From Colwellia sp. (GTDB lineage: Bacteria; Pseudomonadota; Gammaproteobacteria; Enterobacterales; Alteromonadaceae): a DNA stretch of 64,000 nucleotides. The position numbers were made by a program, and so were the translations under genes. The notes under the pieces are model-generated. The model had not been told where the DNA came from, ran no database searches, and saw only the letters and a list, made by a program, of their open reading frames with translations. Below, piece by piece: positions 31,383-41,896 of this stretch. Each line of letters begins with the position of its first letter. Positions within the stretch are counted from its first letter, which is position 1. The DNA lies in the NCBI GenBank assembly GCA_016765685.1, contig JAESPR010000058.1:49440-113439 (forward strand). The letters are read 5' to 3'.

Positions 31383-31396
31383 AGTTGCATGCAACT
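31383..31396. promoter_or_regulatory. Perfect 14-bp palindrome in the rlmD|barA promoter region
   Basis: AGTTGCATGCAACT is a perfect palindrome between the divergent rlmD and barA genes. It may be an operator. No matching regulator is known to me. Confidence 0.35.
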
Positions 31397-31447
31397 AAAA
31401 AGTGTAATTTAGCTAAGCATATGACATGATAGTATTTATCAGGATGA

Positions 31448-31475
31448 TCATTTCACACTAGTCATTTTACACTAG
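31448..31475. repeat. Two tandem 14-bp repeats just upstream of barA
   Basis: TCATTTCACACTAG is followed directly by TCATTTTACACTAG with one mismatch, ending 25 bp before the barA ATG. The position overlaps the likely promoter or leader, so the repeats may be paired binding sites. Confidence 0.6.
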
Positions 31476-31500
31476 TTATCATATTAAGTACGACTGAAAA

Positions 31501-34275
31501 ATGCATAAAATAAGCCTCAAAGATTGGGTAGTATTGCTAACGATTGTACCGACAGCCTTAATTGCTTTTGGTCTTGCTGGCTATTTTTCATATAACCGCA
31601 GTATCGAACTAGATGAGTTTTTAAATTTAAGAGCGCAAAGCATTATTGAGCCATTAGCAATAACCAGTAAAGCCGCGCTTGTTAGCAACAATCGTGAAAC
31701 ATTGCGAAGTGTTGTCAGTGCAGCGCATCGTAGCCAATCTAGTTTAGTAAAAAGTATCGCCATTTTTACCTTAGACAATCAAATTTTTGTTACCAGCGCC
31801 TACCATGGTGACACTAATTTAATGAGACTAAAGGCGGGTGAAAAGCTGCCAACCTTCACTCGTAGTGAACATTTCGATGATTTCATCATCTTTCGTACGC
31901 CAATAATTGAAGAAAAAATGGCGAATGAGCACGAGCCTATTTCCCTTGGTTACATCGCTATTCACATTGACAAAAGTAGGATAAAGTTCAAGCAACAAAG
32001 CCAATATATAATCGCCTTTACCATGGCTTTTCTTGCCGTTTTACTCAGTAGTATTTTTGCCCTGAAATTGATTAAAAATGTTGCTAAACCTATCAATTCT
32101 ATGGTTCATGCCATTGACCGTATTCGAGAAGGAAAACTTGAAAGTCGTGTCAGCGGCCAACTTGTCGGTGAGTTGAATTTTTTGAAAAATGGTATTAATG
32201 CCATGGCACAGTCACTGGGTAACTATCAAAATGAGATGCAAGGCAGCATCGATCAAGCAACCATTGATTTACGAGAAAGCTTAGAGCAATATGAAATTCA
32301 GAATGTTGAATTAAGCATCGCCAAGAAAAAAGCGCAAGATGCTAATAAAATAAAATCTGAATTTTTAGCCAATATGAGCCATGAATTGCGTACGCCACTC
32401 AATGGTGTGATTGGTTTTACTCGGCAAGTACTAAAAACACCGTTAAGTGATTCTCAACGAGATTATTTACAAACCATCGATAGATCCGCAAACAACTTAC
32501 TCACTATCATTAATGACATTCTTGATTTTTCTAAACTTGATGCTGGAAAAATGTCCATTGAAAGTATTCCTTTTTCACTCAGAGAATCCTTAGAGGAAAG
32601 CCTGACTTTGCTCGCCCCAAGCGCCCATAAAAAAGAGCTAGAATTATCAATAAAAATGGCTAACAGTATCCCTGATTCATTATTAGGTGATGCTATGCGT
32701 ATCAAACAAATAATGAGTAACCTAGTCAGCAACGCTATCAAGTTTACCCAACAGGGCTCTATCGTTATTGATGTTACCTTTAACGTGATCAATGCGAAAC
32801 GAGCGGCAATAAAAATAACCGTTACTGATACCGGTATTGGCATGAATAGCGAACAACAAAAAACTATTTTCAAAGCTTTTGCTCAAGCAGATCAAAGCAT
32901 TACCCGCTTATACGGTGGTACGGGTTTAGGTTTAGTTATTTGCCAACGACTTGCTTTTGAAATGAAAGGAGACATAGGTTTTAATTCAAGAGAAAAGAAC
33001 GGCTCAATTTTTTGGTTTAACTTTGAATGTGGTGTTAATACTTTGTCTATTGCTGGTGAGTTAGATCACCTACGTTTAGCGAATAAATCGATATTATATT
33101 ATGATCCTCACCCTCATAGTCGCAAGGCAACCTATGATATTTTGCTTAATTGGCAAATGCAGGTGACTGAAGTCAAAAGTAAAAATGAGTTAAACGATAT
33201 TCTGCAACACGCCAATGTTAATTTTGACTACGCTCTAATTGGTCATGACCGAACGGCAACAGCATTAAGTGATTTGAAAAAAATCATTGAACAAGTAAAA
33301 CCTCAAATAGCGAATGTGCACTTAGCTATAAATAGCAATTCACCTAGTCTGCAAGATGCGTTAATAGCAAGTGGCGCATTAAGCTGTTTAAGCAAACCCA
33401 TAACCGCAAATAAGCTTTATAGTGCCTTACTGGCCGAGCCTGAGAGTTTGTCTGAGCTTAATAAACAAATTTTACCCATAAAGGTATTAGCTGTTGACGA
33501 TAATGAAGCTAACTTAAAGTTAATTAACGCCTTGTTACTTGAGCAAGTAAGTGAAGTTGTGCTGGCTGATAATGGTATGAAAGCATTAGAGTTGTGCCAA
33601 AGTGAAAATTTCGCACTGATTTTTATGGACATACAAATGCCAATAATGGATGGCATTAGCACACTTAAAGCCATTAGAAACAACTCTTACAATGAACAAA
33701 CCCCCATCATCGCGGTTACAGCTCATGCATTAAGCGGTGAAAAAGAAAAAATGCAAAAACAAGGGTTCAATGCCTACATGACTAAACCCATAGATGAAAC
33801 TATGCTCAGTCATATTATTTATGAATACTGTGATGTTAACTACTACATTAATAGCGCTCAGCTCAACACTACATCAAAACAAGCTAAGCCAATTATTACG
33901 CCACTAGCTAACATGACAAAAATTATTGATTGGCCATTAGCACTAAAAAGAACCGGTGGCAAAGAAATCTTAGCTAAAGAAATGCTGACCGGGTTAATTG
34001 AAAGCTTATCAGATAACAAGCAACACATTAGCAATGCTTTAAGAAAAGAAGATCATAAGGAGTTAAAACGTTTAATACACAAACTCAATGGCTCTTGTTG
34101 TTATACTGGGGTACCCAGCTTAAGTATAATTTGCCAAGAGCTTGAAACTCAATTGAAAAAGGAAACTTCATTGGATAATTTAGAGCCGGAGTTTTTAGAG
34201 TTTTTTGAGCAAATAGAGCGGGTATTAGCGCAGGCACCTAAAGTGTTGGCAGAGCTTGACGAGCAAGTAACTTAA
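31501..34275 (+). CDS. barA: Hybrid sensor kinase BarA
   Basis: 924 residues. Order: TM1 (about 10-30), periplasmic sensor, TM2 (about 165-190), HAMP, HisKA with NMSHELRTPLNGVIGF, HATPase with NLVSNAIKFTQQG, VTDTGIGM and GGTGLGL. A degenerate receiver-like segment is followed by a true receiver (VDDNEANL, FMDIQMPIMDG, VTAHAL) and a C-terminal Hpt domain (LIHKLNGSCCYTG). BarA phosphorylates UvrY/GacA, which drives Csr small RNAs. Its position divergent from rlmD matches E. coli. Confidence 0.95.
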   Translation: MHKISLKDWVVLLTIVPTALIAFGLAGYFSYNRSIELDEFLNLRAQSIIEPLAITSKAALVSNNRETLRSVVSAAHRSQSSLVKSIAIFTLDNQIFVTSAYHGDTNLMRLKAGEKLPTFTRSEHFDDFIIFRTPIIEEKMANEHEPISLGYIAIHIDKSRIKFKQQSQYIIAFTMAFLAVLLSSIFALKLIKNVAKPINSMVHAIDRIREGKLESRVSGQLVGELNFLKNGINAMAQSLGNYQNEMQGSIDQATIDLRESLEQYEIQNVELSIAKKKAQDANKIKSEFLANMSHELRTPLNGVIGFTRQVLKTPLSDSQRDYLQTIDRSANNLLTIINDILDFSKLDAGKMSIESIPFSLRESLEESLTLLAPSAHKKELELSIKMANSIPDSLLGDAMRIKQIMSNLVSNAIKFTQQGSIVIDVTFNVINAKRAAIKITVTDTGIGMNSEQQKTIFKAFAQADQSITRLYGGTGLGLVICQRLAFEMKGDIGFNSREKNGSIFWFNFECGVNTLSIAGELDHLRLANKSILYYDPHPHSRKATYDILLNWQMQVTEVKSKNELNDILQHANVNFDYALIGHDRTATALSDLKKIIEQVKPQIANVHLAINSNSPSLQDALIASGALSCLSKPITANKLYSALLAEPESLSELNKQILPIKVLAVDDNEANLKLINALLLEQVSEVVLADNGMKALELCQSENFALIFMDIQMPIMDGISTLKAIRNNSYNEQTPIIAVTAHALSGEKEKMQKQGFNAYMTKPIDETMLSHIIYEYCDVNYYINSAQLNTTSKQAKPIITPLANMTKIIDWPLALKRTGGKEILAKEMLTGLIESLSDNKQHISNALRKEDHKELKRLIHKLNGSCCYTGVPSLSIICQELETQLKKETSLDNLEPEFLEFFEQIERVLAQAPKVLAELDEQVT

Positions 34276-34520
34276 TCTCGAATGTGAACATTTGGAGAAG
34301 TATTAATGTCTCCGTCTTCGGTAATTACTGCAACTCCGGAATTGCATGTTAGCACAGCTAGACTATGACCCTGTTCAAGGCGAACAAAAGACAACTCGTA
34401 ACCAAACTTTCCTAAACTGCTAGCAGAAAATTTTTGTGCTAATGACAGTTTATCCCACCACACCGACTGTTCAGGTGATCGCTGACGCCTTTCAAGCATC
34501 GATTTTTCTTGTGCTTGCAT
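34272..34520 (-). CDS. Conserved-looking 82-residue protein of unknown function
   Basis: The protein starts MQAQEKSMLERRQRSPEQ and has a compact body with VWWDKLSLAQKFSASSLGKFG and LAVLTCNSGVAVITEDGDIN. Predicted as one helix followed by beta strands, with no signal peptide. Its 3' end overlaps the end of barA by 4 bp, convergent. Codon use is normal and AGGAAT lies close upstream of the ATG. I do not recognise a named family. Confidence 0.65.
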   Translation of the reverse strand: MQAQEKSMLERRQRSPEQSVWWDKLSLAQKFSASSLGKFGYELSFVRLEQGHSLAVLTCNSGVAVITEDGDINTSPNVHIRD

Positions 34521-34691
34521 GACAATTCCTTATTAGAATAACTTTATACACCAATAACCAAGCTAAAATGAACCAAGCTAAAATGGCTATTACTAAAGAT
34601 CAGAATATCGCAGATACTCTAATTTTAGTGTAGTACAAAAAACAATCAAAAAGAAATAAATATCAACTTTTTCTGCATATTCTTGCTAACG

Positions 34692-35069
34692 TTATGAAAG
34701 TGTAACAAAAGCAGTAGCGTAAAGTTTTTCATCAGCAAGCGAGATGTGCCAATGGCTAGCGTTGAGTGTTTGGGCAACTTCTAACGCTCTTCCCGAAAGC
34801 TCAAGAATAGGTTGACCACTTGCAAGTGACTTGATTTCAATATGCTGAAATGAAACACCATCTGCGATGCCCGTGCCTAATGCTTTAGCCGTTGCCTCTT
34901 TGCCAGCCCAGCGCTTAGCTAAATAACGATCAGCATTGCTCACTTGAAGGTAATGCTGATACTCAATTTCGGTTAGTATTCTTTTAGCTAGGCGGTCACG
35001 TGTTGACTCTTTCATGTTTGATAGTCGACTAATGTCAATAATATCAGTACCAATTCCAACAACAGACAT
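34692..35069 (-). CDS. acpS: Holo-[acyl-carrier-protein] synthase AcpS
   Basis: 125 residues, the normal length. VVGIGTDIIDISRL carries the Mg-binding Asp and RYLAKRWAGKEATAKALGTG carries the Glu/Lys that bind CoA. AcpS transfers phosphopantetheine to apo-ACP in fatty acid synthesis. It closes the conserved series rnc-era-recO-pdxJ-acpS. Confidence 0.96.
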   Translation of the reverse strand: MSVVGIGTDIIDISRLSNMKESTRDRLAKRILTEIEYQHYLQVSNADRYLAKRWAGKEATAKALGTGIADGVSFQHIEIKSLASGQPILELSGRALEVAQTLNASHWHISLADEKLYATAFVTLS

Positions 35070-35115
35070 ACAAACTCCTAAAGGTTTAACGGTTATCTAC
35101 GCGTTACTCATCACT

Positions 35116-35847
35116 TTATTTTCTAGCTGCTAACATTAAGGCTTTCATATCGCGTACCGCTTTATCAAGTCCATCAATAGCCGCGCGAGCAATAATAGCG
35201 TGACCAATATTTAATTCGATTATCTCTTCAATAGCCGCAATAGGTTTAACATTAAAGTAGTGTAAGCCATGACCCGCATTGACTTTTAAACCAAGACCGT
35301 GCGCATATTTAATACCGTCAATTAAACGTGCTAACTCTGCTTGCTGTGCCGGTTCAGTCAAAGCATCAGCATAATGACCCGTATGTATTTCAATATAAGG
35401 CGCACCACTTGCTAAAGCAGCGTCAATTTGTGCTTTATCTGCATCAATAAACAAGCTTACTTGTGTGCCGACCGCAGCGATTTTTGCTACCGCATCGGTT
35501 ACTTTACTCAATTGACCAACCACATCTAAGCCACCTTCAGTGGTTAACTCTTCCCTTTTCTCGGGCACTAAACAACAAAAATCAGGTTTCACCTCACAAG
35601 CAATCGCAATCATTTCGTCAGTAACGGCCATTTCAAAATTCATGCGAGTGTGTAATGTTTCTTTTAATACATGAATATCGCGGTCTTGAATATGACGCCT
35701 ATCTTCACGTAAATGTACCGTAATACCATCAGCACCCGCATGTTCAGCAACACTCGCTGCATAAACAGGATCAGGATAATTAGTGCCTCGGGCTTGGCGT
35801 AATGTGGCAATATGATCAACGTTAACGCCTAATAAAATCTCTTTCAT
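35116..35847 (-). CDS. pdxJ: Pyridoxine 5'-phosphate synthase PdxJ
   Basis: 243 residues. It opens [19 protein letters not shown] and contains [30 protein letters not shown] and [14 protein letters not shown], the phosphate and substrate loops of the TIM-barrel enzyme. It condenses 3-amino-2-oxopropyl phosphate with deoxyxylulose 5-phosphate. The substrate is the product of PdxA, encoded at 16.2 kb. The recO gene overlaps its start by 26 bp. Confidence 0.97.
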   Translation of the reverse strand: MKEILLGVNVDHIATLRQARGTNYPDPVYAASVAEHAGADGITVHLREDRRHIQDRDIHVLKETLHTRMNFEMAVTDEMIAIACEVKPDFCCLVPEKREELTTEGGLDVVGQLSKVTDAVAKIAAVGTQVSLFIDADKAQIDAALASGAPYIEIHTGHYADALTEPAQQAELARLIDGIKYAHGLGLKVNAGHGLHYFNVKPIAAIEEIIELNIGHAIIARAAIDGLDKAVRDMKALMLAARK

Positions 35848-36643
35848 GTTTTTCTCTTATTTTATCTGTTGTTTTATTGCCGCTATTCGAAACGTATTTA
35901 TCGCGACTCTCTATTTGTTTTTTGGTAAATAATTTACGACTGTTCAATGGTTTACCATCAAGTAAATGATTAATCACTAATCGCATCAACAACTTGAAAG
36001 TTTGTGCTGCGTCTTTATGTAGTAACACCTTATCATGATGGATATGCTCAGCAATAACTTGCAAGTGTTCCGTATTAAACCAAGGCGTATTAATAGTAGT
36101 TATTGCGTATTGGTATGCTGGTACAAAACCTTGCTCAGCTACGTAATAAAAACCCGCGACATTATCACTATTTTCGTTAAATACCGGGCTAAAATCAAAC
36201 GACAAGCCTAATTCAGCCAGTAAGCATAATTCAAACTGCCTTAGTTGTGGGGCAATAGGCAAGTTTTCAGATAATGCCGACAATGTTAATTGATATTGAT
36301 TGAATAAAGCTTCACAGACGATATCCTCATTGATTAAGCGCACTAGTAGCTCGTTAATATAAAAACCACTATATAAATTGTCTTTACTCAAAACATAGGA
36401 AGGCGCTGTTGTCTCGACATGTGTGATCCTTTTTAAGGACGTATTATTATCTTTAAAGGTAAGCTTTAACGGCAAAAAGGGTTGCATCATACCTTTTTTG
36501 ATAGAACGTTTAGATTGACCGACATAAACAAGCGCTGATATTTTACCTTTATGCTCTGTTAATAACTCTATAAGTAGCTGATTTTCTTGAAAAGGTCGAG
36601 AGTGAAGCACGAAAACCTTTTGTTCAATCGGTTTAGTTGACAT
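35822..36643 (-). CDS. recO: DNA repair protein RecO
   Basis: 273 residues. The OB-fold N-terminus ([32 protein letters not shown], in pieces) and the helical C-terminal domain ([15 protein letters not shown]) are typical. RecO loads RecA with RecR and anneals SSB-coated DNA. The last 25 residues are Lys/Arg-rich, and their codons overlap the pdxJ start by 26 bp, an unusually long overlap for this pair. Confidence 0.93.
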   Translation of the reverse strand: MSTKPIEQKVFVLHSRPFQENQLLIELLTEHKGKISALVYVGQSKRSIKKGMMQPFLPLKLTFKDNNTSLKRITHVETTAPSYVLSKDNLYSGFYINELLVRLINEDIVCEALFNQYQLTLSALSENLPIAPQLRQFELCLLAELGLSFDFSPVFNENSDNVAGFYYVAEQGFVPAYQYAITTINTPWFNTEHLQVIAEHIHHDKVLLHKDAAQTFKLLMRLVINHLLDGKPLNSRKLFTKKQIESRDKYVSNSGNKTTDKIREKHERDFIRR

Positions 36644-36727
36644 GTTTATTTAGCACTTTTTTCATGCGCTATTTTCGTGCGCACTGTTTGCTCGCAACTG
36701 GTACTTTTAGCTAAAAACGGCTGTTGG

Positions 36728-37639
36728 TTAGCCTGAATAATCATCGCCATAACCTAAGCTTCGCAAAGCACGCTCATCGTCAGCCCAGCCTGATTTAACT
36801 TTCACCCACGTTTCTAAAAACACTTTACTATCAAACAAGTTTTCCATATCACGTCTTGCTTCTTGACCAATAGTTTTCAAACGCGCGCCTTTATTACCAA
36901 TAACCATACGCTTTTGGCTATCTCGCTCAACCAGTATTAATGCGTTAATATGAATAATACCTTTATCATCCATTTTAAACTGTTCAATTTCTACCGTGAT
37001 TGAATAAGGTAACTCATCGCCAGTAAAACGGATCAATTTCTCACGAATAATTTCTGATGCCATAAAACGGCTTGATCTGTCTGTAATGTGGTCTTCAGGA
37101 AACCAAAACTCACTGACCGGTAGGCTCTCTAAGCACAGCTTACTGATAGTATCAACACCACGACCTTTACTGGCAGAAATAGGCACAATATCGTTAAAAT
37201 CATGCATTGCACCCAACTTTTTCAAGTGCGGTAGTAACTCGTCTTTATCAACAATATTATCTATTTTATTAACCACTAAAATGCACGGTGAGCCACTTTT
37301 TTTAATTTTATTAAGCACTAATTCATCATCAGCAGTCCAGTGAGTGCCTTCAACTAAAAACAACACTAGTTCAACTCCAGCAATAGAACTTGCCGCCGCG
37401 CGATTCATCAAACGATTGATTGCGCGCTTTTCATCCGAATGCAAACCGGGCGTATCCACCAAAACAGCTTGCTTATTTTTTATGGTAAGAATACCTAAAA
37501 TACGGTGACGTGTTGTTTGCGGCTTACGAGAGGTTATACTAATTTTTTGACCCAGCAAGGCATTAAGTAAGGTTGACTTGCCCACATTGGGACGACCGAC
37601 AATAGCAATTAACCCGGCATAAGTTGTTTCATTTTTCAT
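36728..37639 (-). CDS. era: GTPase Era
   Basis: 303 residues. P-loop GRPNVGKS at 15-22, switch [23 protein letters not shown], and a C-terminal KH domain with [17 protein letters not shown]. Era binds the 3' end of 16S rRNA and assists 30S maturation. The rnc gene ends 3 bp upstream, the conserved rnc-era pair. Confidence 0.97.
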   Translation of the reverse strand: MKNETTYAGLIAIVGRPNVGKSTLLNALLGQKISITSRKPQTTRHRILGILTIKNKQAVLVDTPGLHSDEKRAINRLMNRAAASSIAGVELVLFLVEGTHWTADDELVLNKIKKSGSPCILVVNKIDNIVDKDELLPHLKKLGAMHDFNDIVPISASKGRGVDTISKLCLESLPVSEFWFPEDHITDRSSRFMASEIIREKLIRFTGDELPYSITVEIEQFKMDDKGIIHINALILVERDSQKRMVIGNKGARLKTIGQEARRDMENLFDSKVFLETWVKVKSGWADDERALRSLGYGDDYSG

Positions 37640-37642
37640 CGT

Positions 37643-38494
37643 TTATTTTGCCTTTTGTAAATGGCGTGAAAGCACGCCTTTTTTTTGCTTAGTCACTTTT
37701 TTATTAACCTTGATCTTTGCAACATTAACCTTGTCGATATTTACTTTATCGACTTTACCCTTAACCGCATTTTTTTCATCAGTCTGTGTGCCATTAATAA
37801 TTGCGAGTACTTGCTGTGCAGCGCCTTGTTCTGCTTTTCTTCTGCTAGTACCTTTAGCAATCACTTCAACCTTAACCGCTTCAGTAACACAACGAATAGT
37901 AAATTGCTGATTGTGAGATTGCCCAGTGGTATCAATAACATCATAAATAGGAAGGGGGATTTTTCGACCTTGTAAGTATTCTTGCAACCGAGTTTTCGGA
38001 TCTTTTTGTTCATGCCCTGGTTTAATAGCATTTAGGCGTTTGGTGAACCAATTTAAAATCAATTGCTTACACTGGGAAATATCAGAATCTAAATATACAG
38101 CGCCAATAATCGCTTCAATTGCATCCTCTAGAATAGACTCTCGGCGATGACCACCACTCTTCAGCTCGCCGGGCCCTAAAATAAGGTGTTCGCCTAAATC
38201 AAAATCACGTGCCATTTCAGCCAACGTTACGCCCTTAACTAAACTAGAGCGCATGCGAGTTAAATCTCCTTCATCGTGTGCAGGAAACTTTTCAAATAAC
38301 GCTTCTGCAATAACAAACCCTAGAATAGAGTCACCTAAAAACTCTAACCTTTCATTATGTTTACCTTTAGCGCTACGGTGAGTTAACGCTTGAATCAACA
38401 ACTCTGGTTGAGTAAAACTATAGTCAATTTTTTTGGACAACTGTTTTATTGTTATCGCACTAACTTGATTTTTTTCATTATAACGAAAAGGCAT
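37643..38494 (-). CDS. rnc: Ribonuclease III with an unusual basic tail
   Basis: 283 residues against about 226 in E. coli. The catalytic signature [16 protein letters not shown] and the second metal motif [15 protein letters not shown] are intact, followed by a double-stranded RNA binding domain ([14 protein letters not shown] to QGAAQQVL). Beyond it are about 45 residues rich in Lys and Val in a loose repeat ([19 protein letters not shown]), probably disordered and RNA-binding. The start overlaps the lepB stop (TAATG). Confidence 0.96.
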   Translation of the reverse strand: MPFRYNEKNQVSAITIKQLSKKIDYSFTQPELLIQALTHRSAKGKHNERLEFLGDSILGFVIAEALFEKFPAHDEGDLTRMRSSLVKGVTLAEMARDFDLGEHLILGPGELKSGGHRRESILEDAIEAIIGAVYLDSDISQCKQLILNWFTKRLNAIKPGHEQKDPKTRLQEYLQGRKIPLPIYDVIDTTGQSHNQQFTIRCVTEAVKVEVIAKGTSRRKAEQGAAQQVLAIINGTQTDEKNAVKGKVDKVNIDKVNVAKIKVNKKVTKQKKGVLSRHLQKAK

Positions 38495-39414
38495 TAGTTA
38501 ATGGCGCCAATACGCTCAAAACGCACGTTAGTTGGCACCCAACGAGGCAAAAAATCATCATCTGTACGCTCAAAATCAAAACTCATCCAAATAGCCACGG
38601 CTTGACCAACCAAGTTTTCTTCGGGAACAAAACCCCAAAAACGTCCATCTAATGAGTTATCACGGTTATCACCCATAACAAAGTAATGACCTGCTGGCAC
38701 TAAAAATTCATCTTGAGCCGTGCCTGCTTGGGGAAAGTAATGCCCCGTTCTTGGCATGGTATATTGATCGTTTAAAATATTATGCGTTACCCCTAACATC
38801 TCTACTGCAAATTGATTCATGCCAGCTTGTGCATCTGGCCCTTGATACTTATTAGTAAAGGTATTAATAATTTGTTCAAATTCTGGACATTTTGCATCCG
38901 ACTCTTTACAAGCCTTTTTGATGTACAACGACTTATTTCGATAAATAATTCGATCGCCGGGTAAACCAATAACACGTTTAATGTAATCTATGCGTGGATC
39001 ACGAGGATACTTAAATACCACCGCATCACCTCGTTCAGGTGAACCCACTTCAAAAAATTTATTACGAGCAACAGGGTCTTTTAAACCATAGTTAAACTTA
39101 TTCACTAAAATAAAGTCGCCATCAAGTAACGTTGGCATCATAGAGCCCGACGGTATTTGAAAGGGTTCGTAAAGAAAAGAGCGTAAAATTAACACAAAAG
39201 CGATAACCGGAAAAATTTGCACTGAGGTATCAACCAAAGGTGATGGTTCCATCAGTGTAGCAATGGTTTCTTTAGGCAGTTTTATTGAACTTTGCTCTTG
39301 CGCTGAAAGTGCATTCAATTTGCGTTGTGGTGCTAAAAAAAACTTATCGGCAAACCATACCATACCGGTAATACCCGTGATGATAACTAAAATGATTGAA
39401 AAATAAACGGCCAT
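38494..39414 (-). CDS. lepB: Signal peptidase I LepB
   Basis: 306 residues. There are two N-terminal membrane segments (1-22 and about 66-80). The catalytic Ser is at 91 ([10 protein letters not shown]), the general-base Lys at 146 ([12 protein letters not shown]) and box E is [17 protein letters not shown]. It removes signal peptides on the periplasmic face. It follows lepA after a 97-bp gap and is coupled to rnc. Confidence 0.97.
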   Translation of the reverse strand: MAVYFSIILVIITGITGMVWFADKFFLAPQRKLNALSAQEQSSIKLPKETIATLMEPSPLVDTSVQIFPVIAFVLILRSFLYEPFQIPSGSMMPTLLDGDFILVNKFNYGLKDPVARNKFFEVGSPERGDAVVFKYPRDPRIDYIKRVIGLPGDRIIYRNKSLYIKKACKESDAKCPEFEQIINTFTNKYQGPDAQAGMNQFAVEMLGVTHNILNDQYTMPRTGHYFPQAGTAQDEFLVPAGHYFVMGDNRDNSLDGRFWGFVPEENLVGQAVAIWMSFDFERTDDDFLPRWVPTNVRFERIGAIN

Positions 39415-39511
39415 AGGGCTCCTTTGGAAAGTTATATGCTGCGAGTTATAAGCGTTCAGTTGGGCAAAGCACTCTATCTAGCTTGCAACTTAACGCTTAT
39501 TTCTTGAAGCT

Positions 39512-41302
39512 CTAGTTGTCTAACTTAAGTACGGCTAAAAACGCTTCTTGAGGCACTTCAACATTGCCTACTTGTTTCATGCGTTTTTTACCATCCTTTT
39601 GTTTTTGTAAAAGTTTTTTCTTACGACTAATATCACCACCGTAACACTTGGCGGTAACGTTTTTACGCAATTGTTTCACCGTTGTTCTGGCAATAACGTT
39701 ATTACCGATAGCAGCTTGAATAGCAATATCAAACATTTGACGATGGATAAGTTCTTTTAGCTTATCAACCAGCAATCGACCACGCGCTGCTGAGTTGGCT
39801 CGGTGAGTGATCATCGCTAAAGCATCGACTCTATCGCCATTGATCATCACATCAACCCGAACCATGTCGGCAGGTTCAAAACGAATAAAATGATAATCAA
39901 GGGAAGCATAACCGCGACTGGTTGATTTTAATTTATCGAAAAAGTCCATCACCACTTCGGCCATCGGTAACTCATAGGTTACAGCAACTTGATTACCATG
40001 ATAAATAAGATCTTTTTGCACACCACGTTTTTCAATACATAAGGTAATAACATTACCAAGATATTCTTGTGGCACTAAAATGTTGGCTTGCACTATTGGT
40101 TCACGAATTTCATCAATATTATTAGTCGCCGGCAAATCAGCCGGATTATCAATAGATAAAACTTCGCCATTGGTACAAATAATTTCATAATTTACTGTTG
40201 GCGCAGTGGTGATCAAGTCAAGATCATATTCACGAGACAAGCGCTCTTGAACGATCTCCATGTGTAACATACCAAGAAAACCAATGCGGAAGCCAAAACC
40301 TAACGCCGAAGAATTTTCTGGTTCAAAAAATAACGACGCATCATTAAGGCTTAACTTATTTAACGCATCGCGGAAATTTTCGTAATCATCTGAACTGATA
40401 GGGAAAATACCTGCATAAACCTGCGGCTGTGCTTTTTTAAAACCGGGTAATGCGGTGTCAGTTTCTTTTTTGCTGATGGTAATGGTGTCGCCCACTGGCG
40501 CACCATGAATTTCTTTTATTCCGGCAATAATATAGCCCACTTCACCCGCACGTAATATGCCAGTATCAGTTTGTTTTGGCGTAAAAACTCCTATCTTATC
40601 AATTTGATGCACTTGTCCTGTCGACATCACCAACATTTTATCGCCTTTTTTCACTTCACCATTCATGATGCGAACTAACGACACGACACCTTGATAATTA
40701 TCAAACCATGAGTCAACAATTAACGCTTGTAATGGCGCATCATAAGCACCTTTAGGTGCAGGAATATTTGCTACTATGGTTTCTAACACATCTTCAATGC
40801 CAACACCTGTTTTGGCTGAACAGGTTACCGCGTCGGTAGCATCAATGCCGATAATATGTTCAATTTCTTCACTGACTCGTTCAGGATCGGCTTGCGGTAA
40901 ATCTATTTTATTTAAAATAGGCAATACCTCTAAATCCATTTCAATGGCGGTATAACAATTAGCCACCGTTTGTGCCTCAACACCTTGACCGGCATCAACT
41001 ACTAACAATGCGCCTTCACATGAAGCAAGTGAACGAGATACTTCATAAGAAAAATCAACATGCCCTGGGGTGTCGATGAAGTTTAATTGATAGGTTTCAC
41101 CATTTTTTGCTTTATAGTCTAACGTGACACTTTGCGCTTTGATGGTAATACCACGTTCGCGTTCAATATCCATTGAATCAAGAACTTGCGCTTCCATTTC
41201 ACGCTCTTGCAAACCACCACAATGTTGAATTAAGCGATCAGAAAGTGTTGATTTACCGTGATCGATGTGAGCAATAATGGAAAAGTTACGTATGTTTTTC
41301 AT
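39512..41302 (-). CDS. lepA: Elongation factor 4 LepA
   Basis: 596 residues. G1 [16 protein letters not shown]3 [12 protein letters not shown]4 [10 protein letters not shown]. The C-terminal domain specific to EF4 ([20 protein letters not shown] and [20 protein letters not shown]) is present. LepA is a ribosome-bound GTPase that affects initiation and subunit assembly. lepA-lepB-rnc-era is the conserved order. Confidence 0.97.
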   Translation of the reverse strand: MKNIRNFSIIAHIDHGKSTLSDRLIQHCGGLQEREMEAQVLDSMDIERERGITIKAQSVTLDYKAKNGETYQLNFIDTPGHVDFSYEVSRSLASCEGALLVVDAGQGVEAQTVANCYTAIEMDLEVLPILNKIDLPQADPERVSEEIEHIIGIDATDAVTCSAKTGVGIEDVLETIVANIPAPKGAYDAPLQALIVDSWFDNYQGVVSLVRIMNGEVKKGDKMLVMSTGQVHQIDKIGVFTPKQTDTGILRAGEVGYIIAGIKEIHGAPVGDTITISKKETDTALPGFKKAQPQVYAGIFPISSDDYENFRDALNKLSLNDASLFFEPENSSALGFGFRIGFLGMLHMEIVQERLSREYDLDLITTAPTVNYEIICTNGEVLSIDNPADLPATNNIDEIREPIVQANILVPQEYLGNVITLCIEKRGVQKDLIYHGNQVAVTYELPMAEVVMDFFDKLKSTSRGYASLDYHFIRFEPADMVRVDVMINGDRVDALAMITHRANSAARGRLLVDKLKELIHRQMFDIAIQAAIGNNVIARTTVKQLRKNVTAKCYGGDISRKKKLLQKQKDGKKRMKQVGNVEVPQEAFLAVLKLDN

Positions 41303-41359
41303 AAAGGGAAGTTCAGATAAAAAATTATAAATTCAAGAGTGACGTGATTTTAACGAATT

Positions 41360-41375
41360 TAGCCTAACTAGGCTA
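41360..41375. other. Small stem-loop in the rseC-lepA gap
   Basis: TAGCCT-aact-AGGCTA is a perfect 6-bp hairpin with a 4-nt loop. On the minus strand no U-tract follows; on the plus strand TCTTTTG follows. It may be a weak pause or attenuator between rseC and lepA. Confidence 0.4.
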
Positions 41376-41404
41376 TCTTTTGTTAAGAATTTTCACAACG
41401 AGTG

Positions 41405-41896
41405 CTAGCTATCGTTTACATTATTCAGAGAAAACGGTTTAGGTAAAACACGTGAAATTTCAGGTTGCAGGCGGGCACGTATACTGGGTTGGTTTTGCAG
41501 GTGTTTAGCTAAACGATAACCTAGATAACCACCGGTTAAACCGATAGACAATGCCATCAACTCATGAGATAACACCCCTGTTTGCTTTAACCACTGACCT
41601 AGTGCAGAAAAAATAAACAGTCCTAAAATAGGCAGCAAATAAACTTGCCAAGCACTTTGCAAAACATCCACTTCAGGCAGGGTTAATACCACACAATCGC
41701 CCACATGAATAACCTGACTTTCTAATGATATGGGCTTAAGTAACGTAAATGAGAGTTTTTTGTGGGGGATGGCTTTAGCCACTTGGCCACTTGCACAAGT
41801 AGATACTTGCGAGCAACTATTGCAACTTGACTTTATTTGGCTTACAACGGTAATTTTGCCATTATCAATCGCGGTAACTGTGGCTAACTCTTCCAT
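41405..41896 (-). CDS. rseC: SoxR-reducing / sigma-E regulatory protein RseC
   Basis: 163 residues. The N-terminal domain has the Cys cluster SSCNSCSQVSTCASGQVAKA, probably a metal or Fe-S site. Two membrane helices follow (VYLLPILGLFIFSALGQWL and ALSIGLTGGYLGYRLA). RseC modulates sigma-E signalling and, in the Rsx context, electron transfer. The start overlaps the rseB stop by one base. Confidence 0.92.
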   Translation of the reverse strand: MEELATVTAIDNGKITVVSQIKSSCNSCSQVSTCASGQVAKAIPHKKLSFTLLKPISLESQVIHVGDCVVLTLPEVDVLQSAWQVYLLPILGLFIFSALGQWLKQTGVLSHELMALSIGLTGGYLGYRLAKHLQNQPSIRARLQPEISRVLPKPFSLNNVNDS

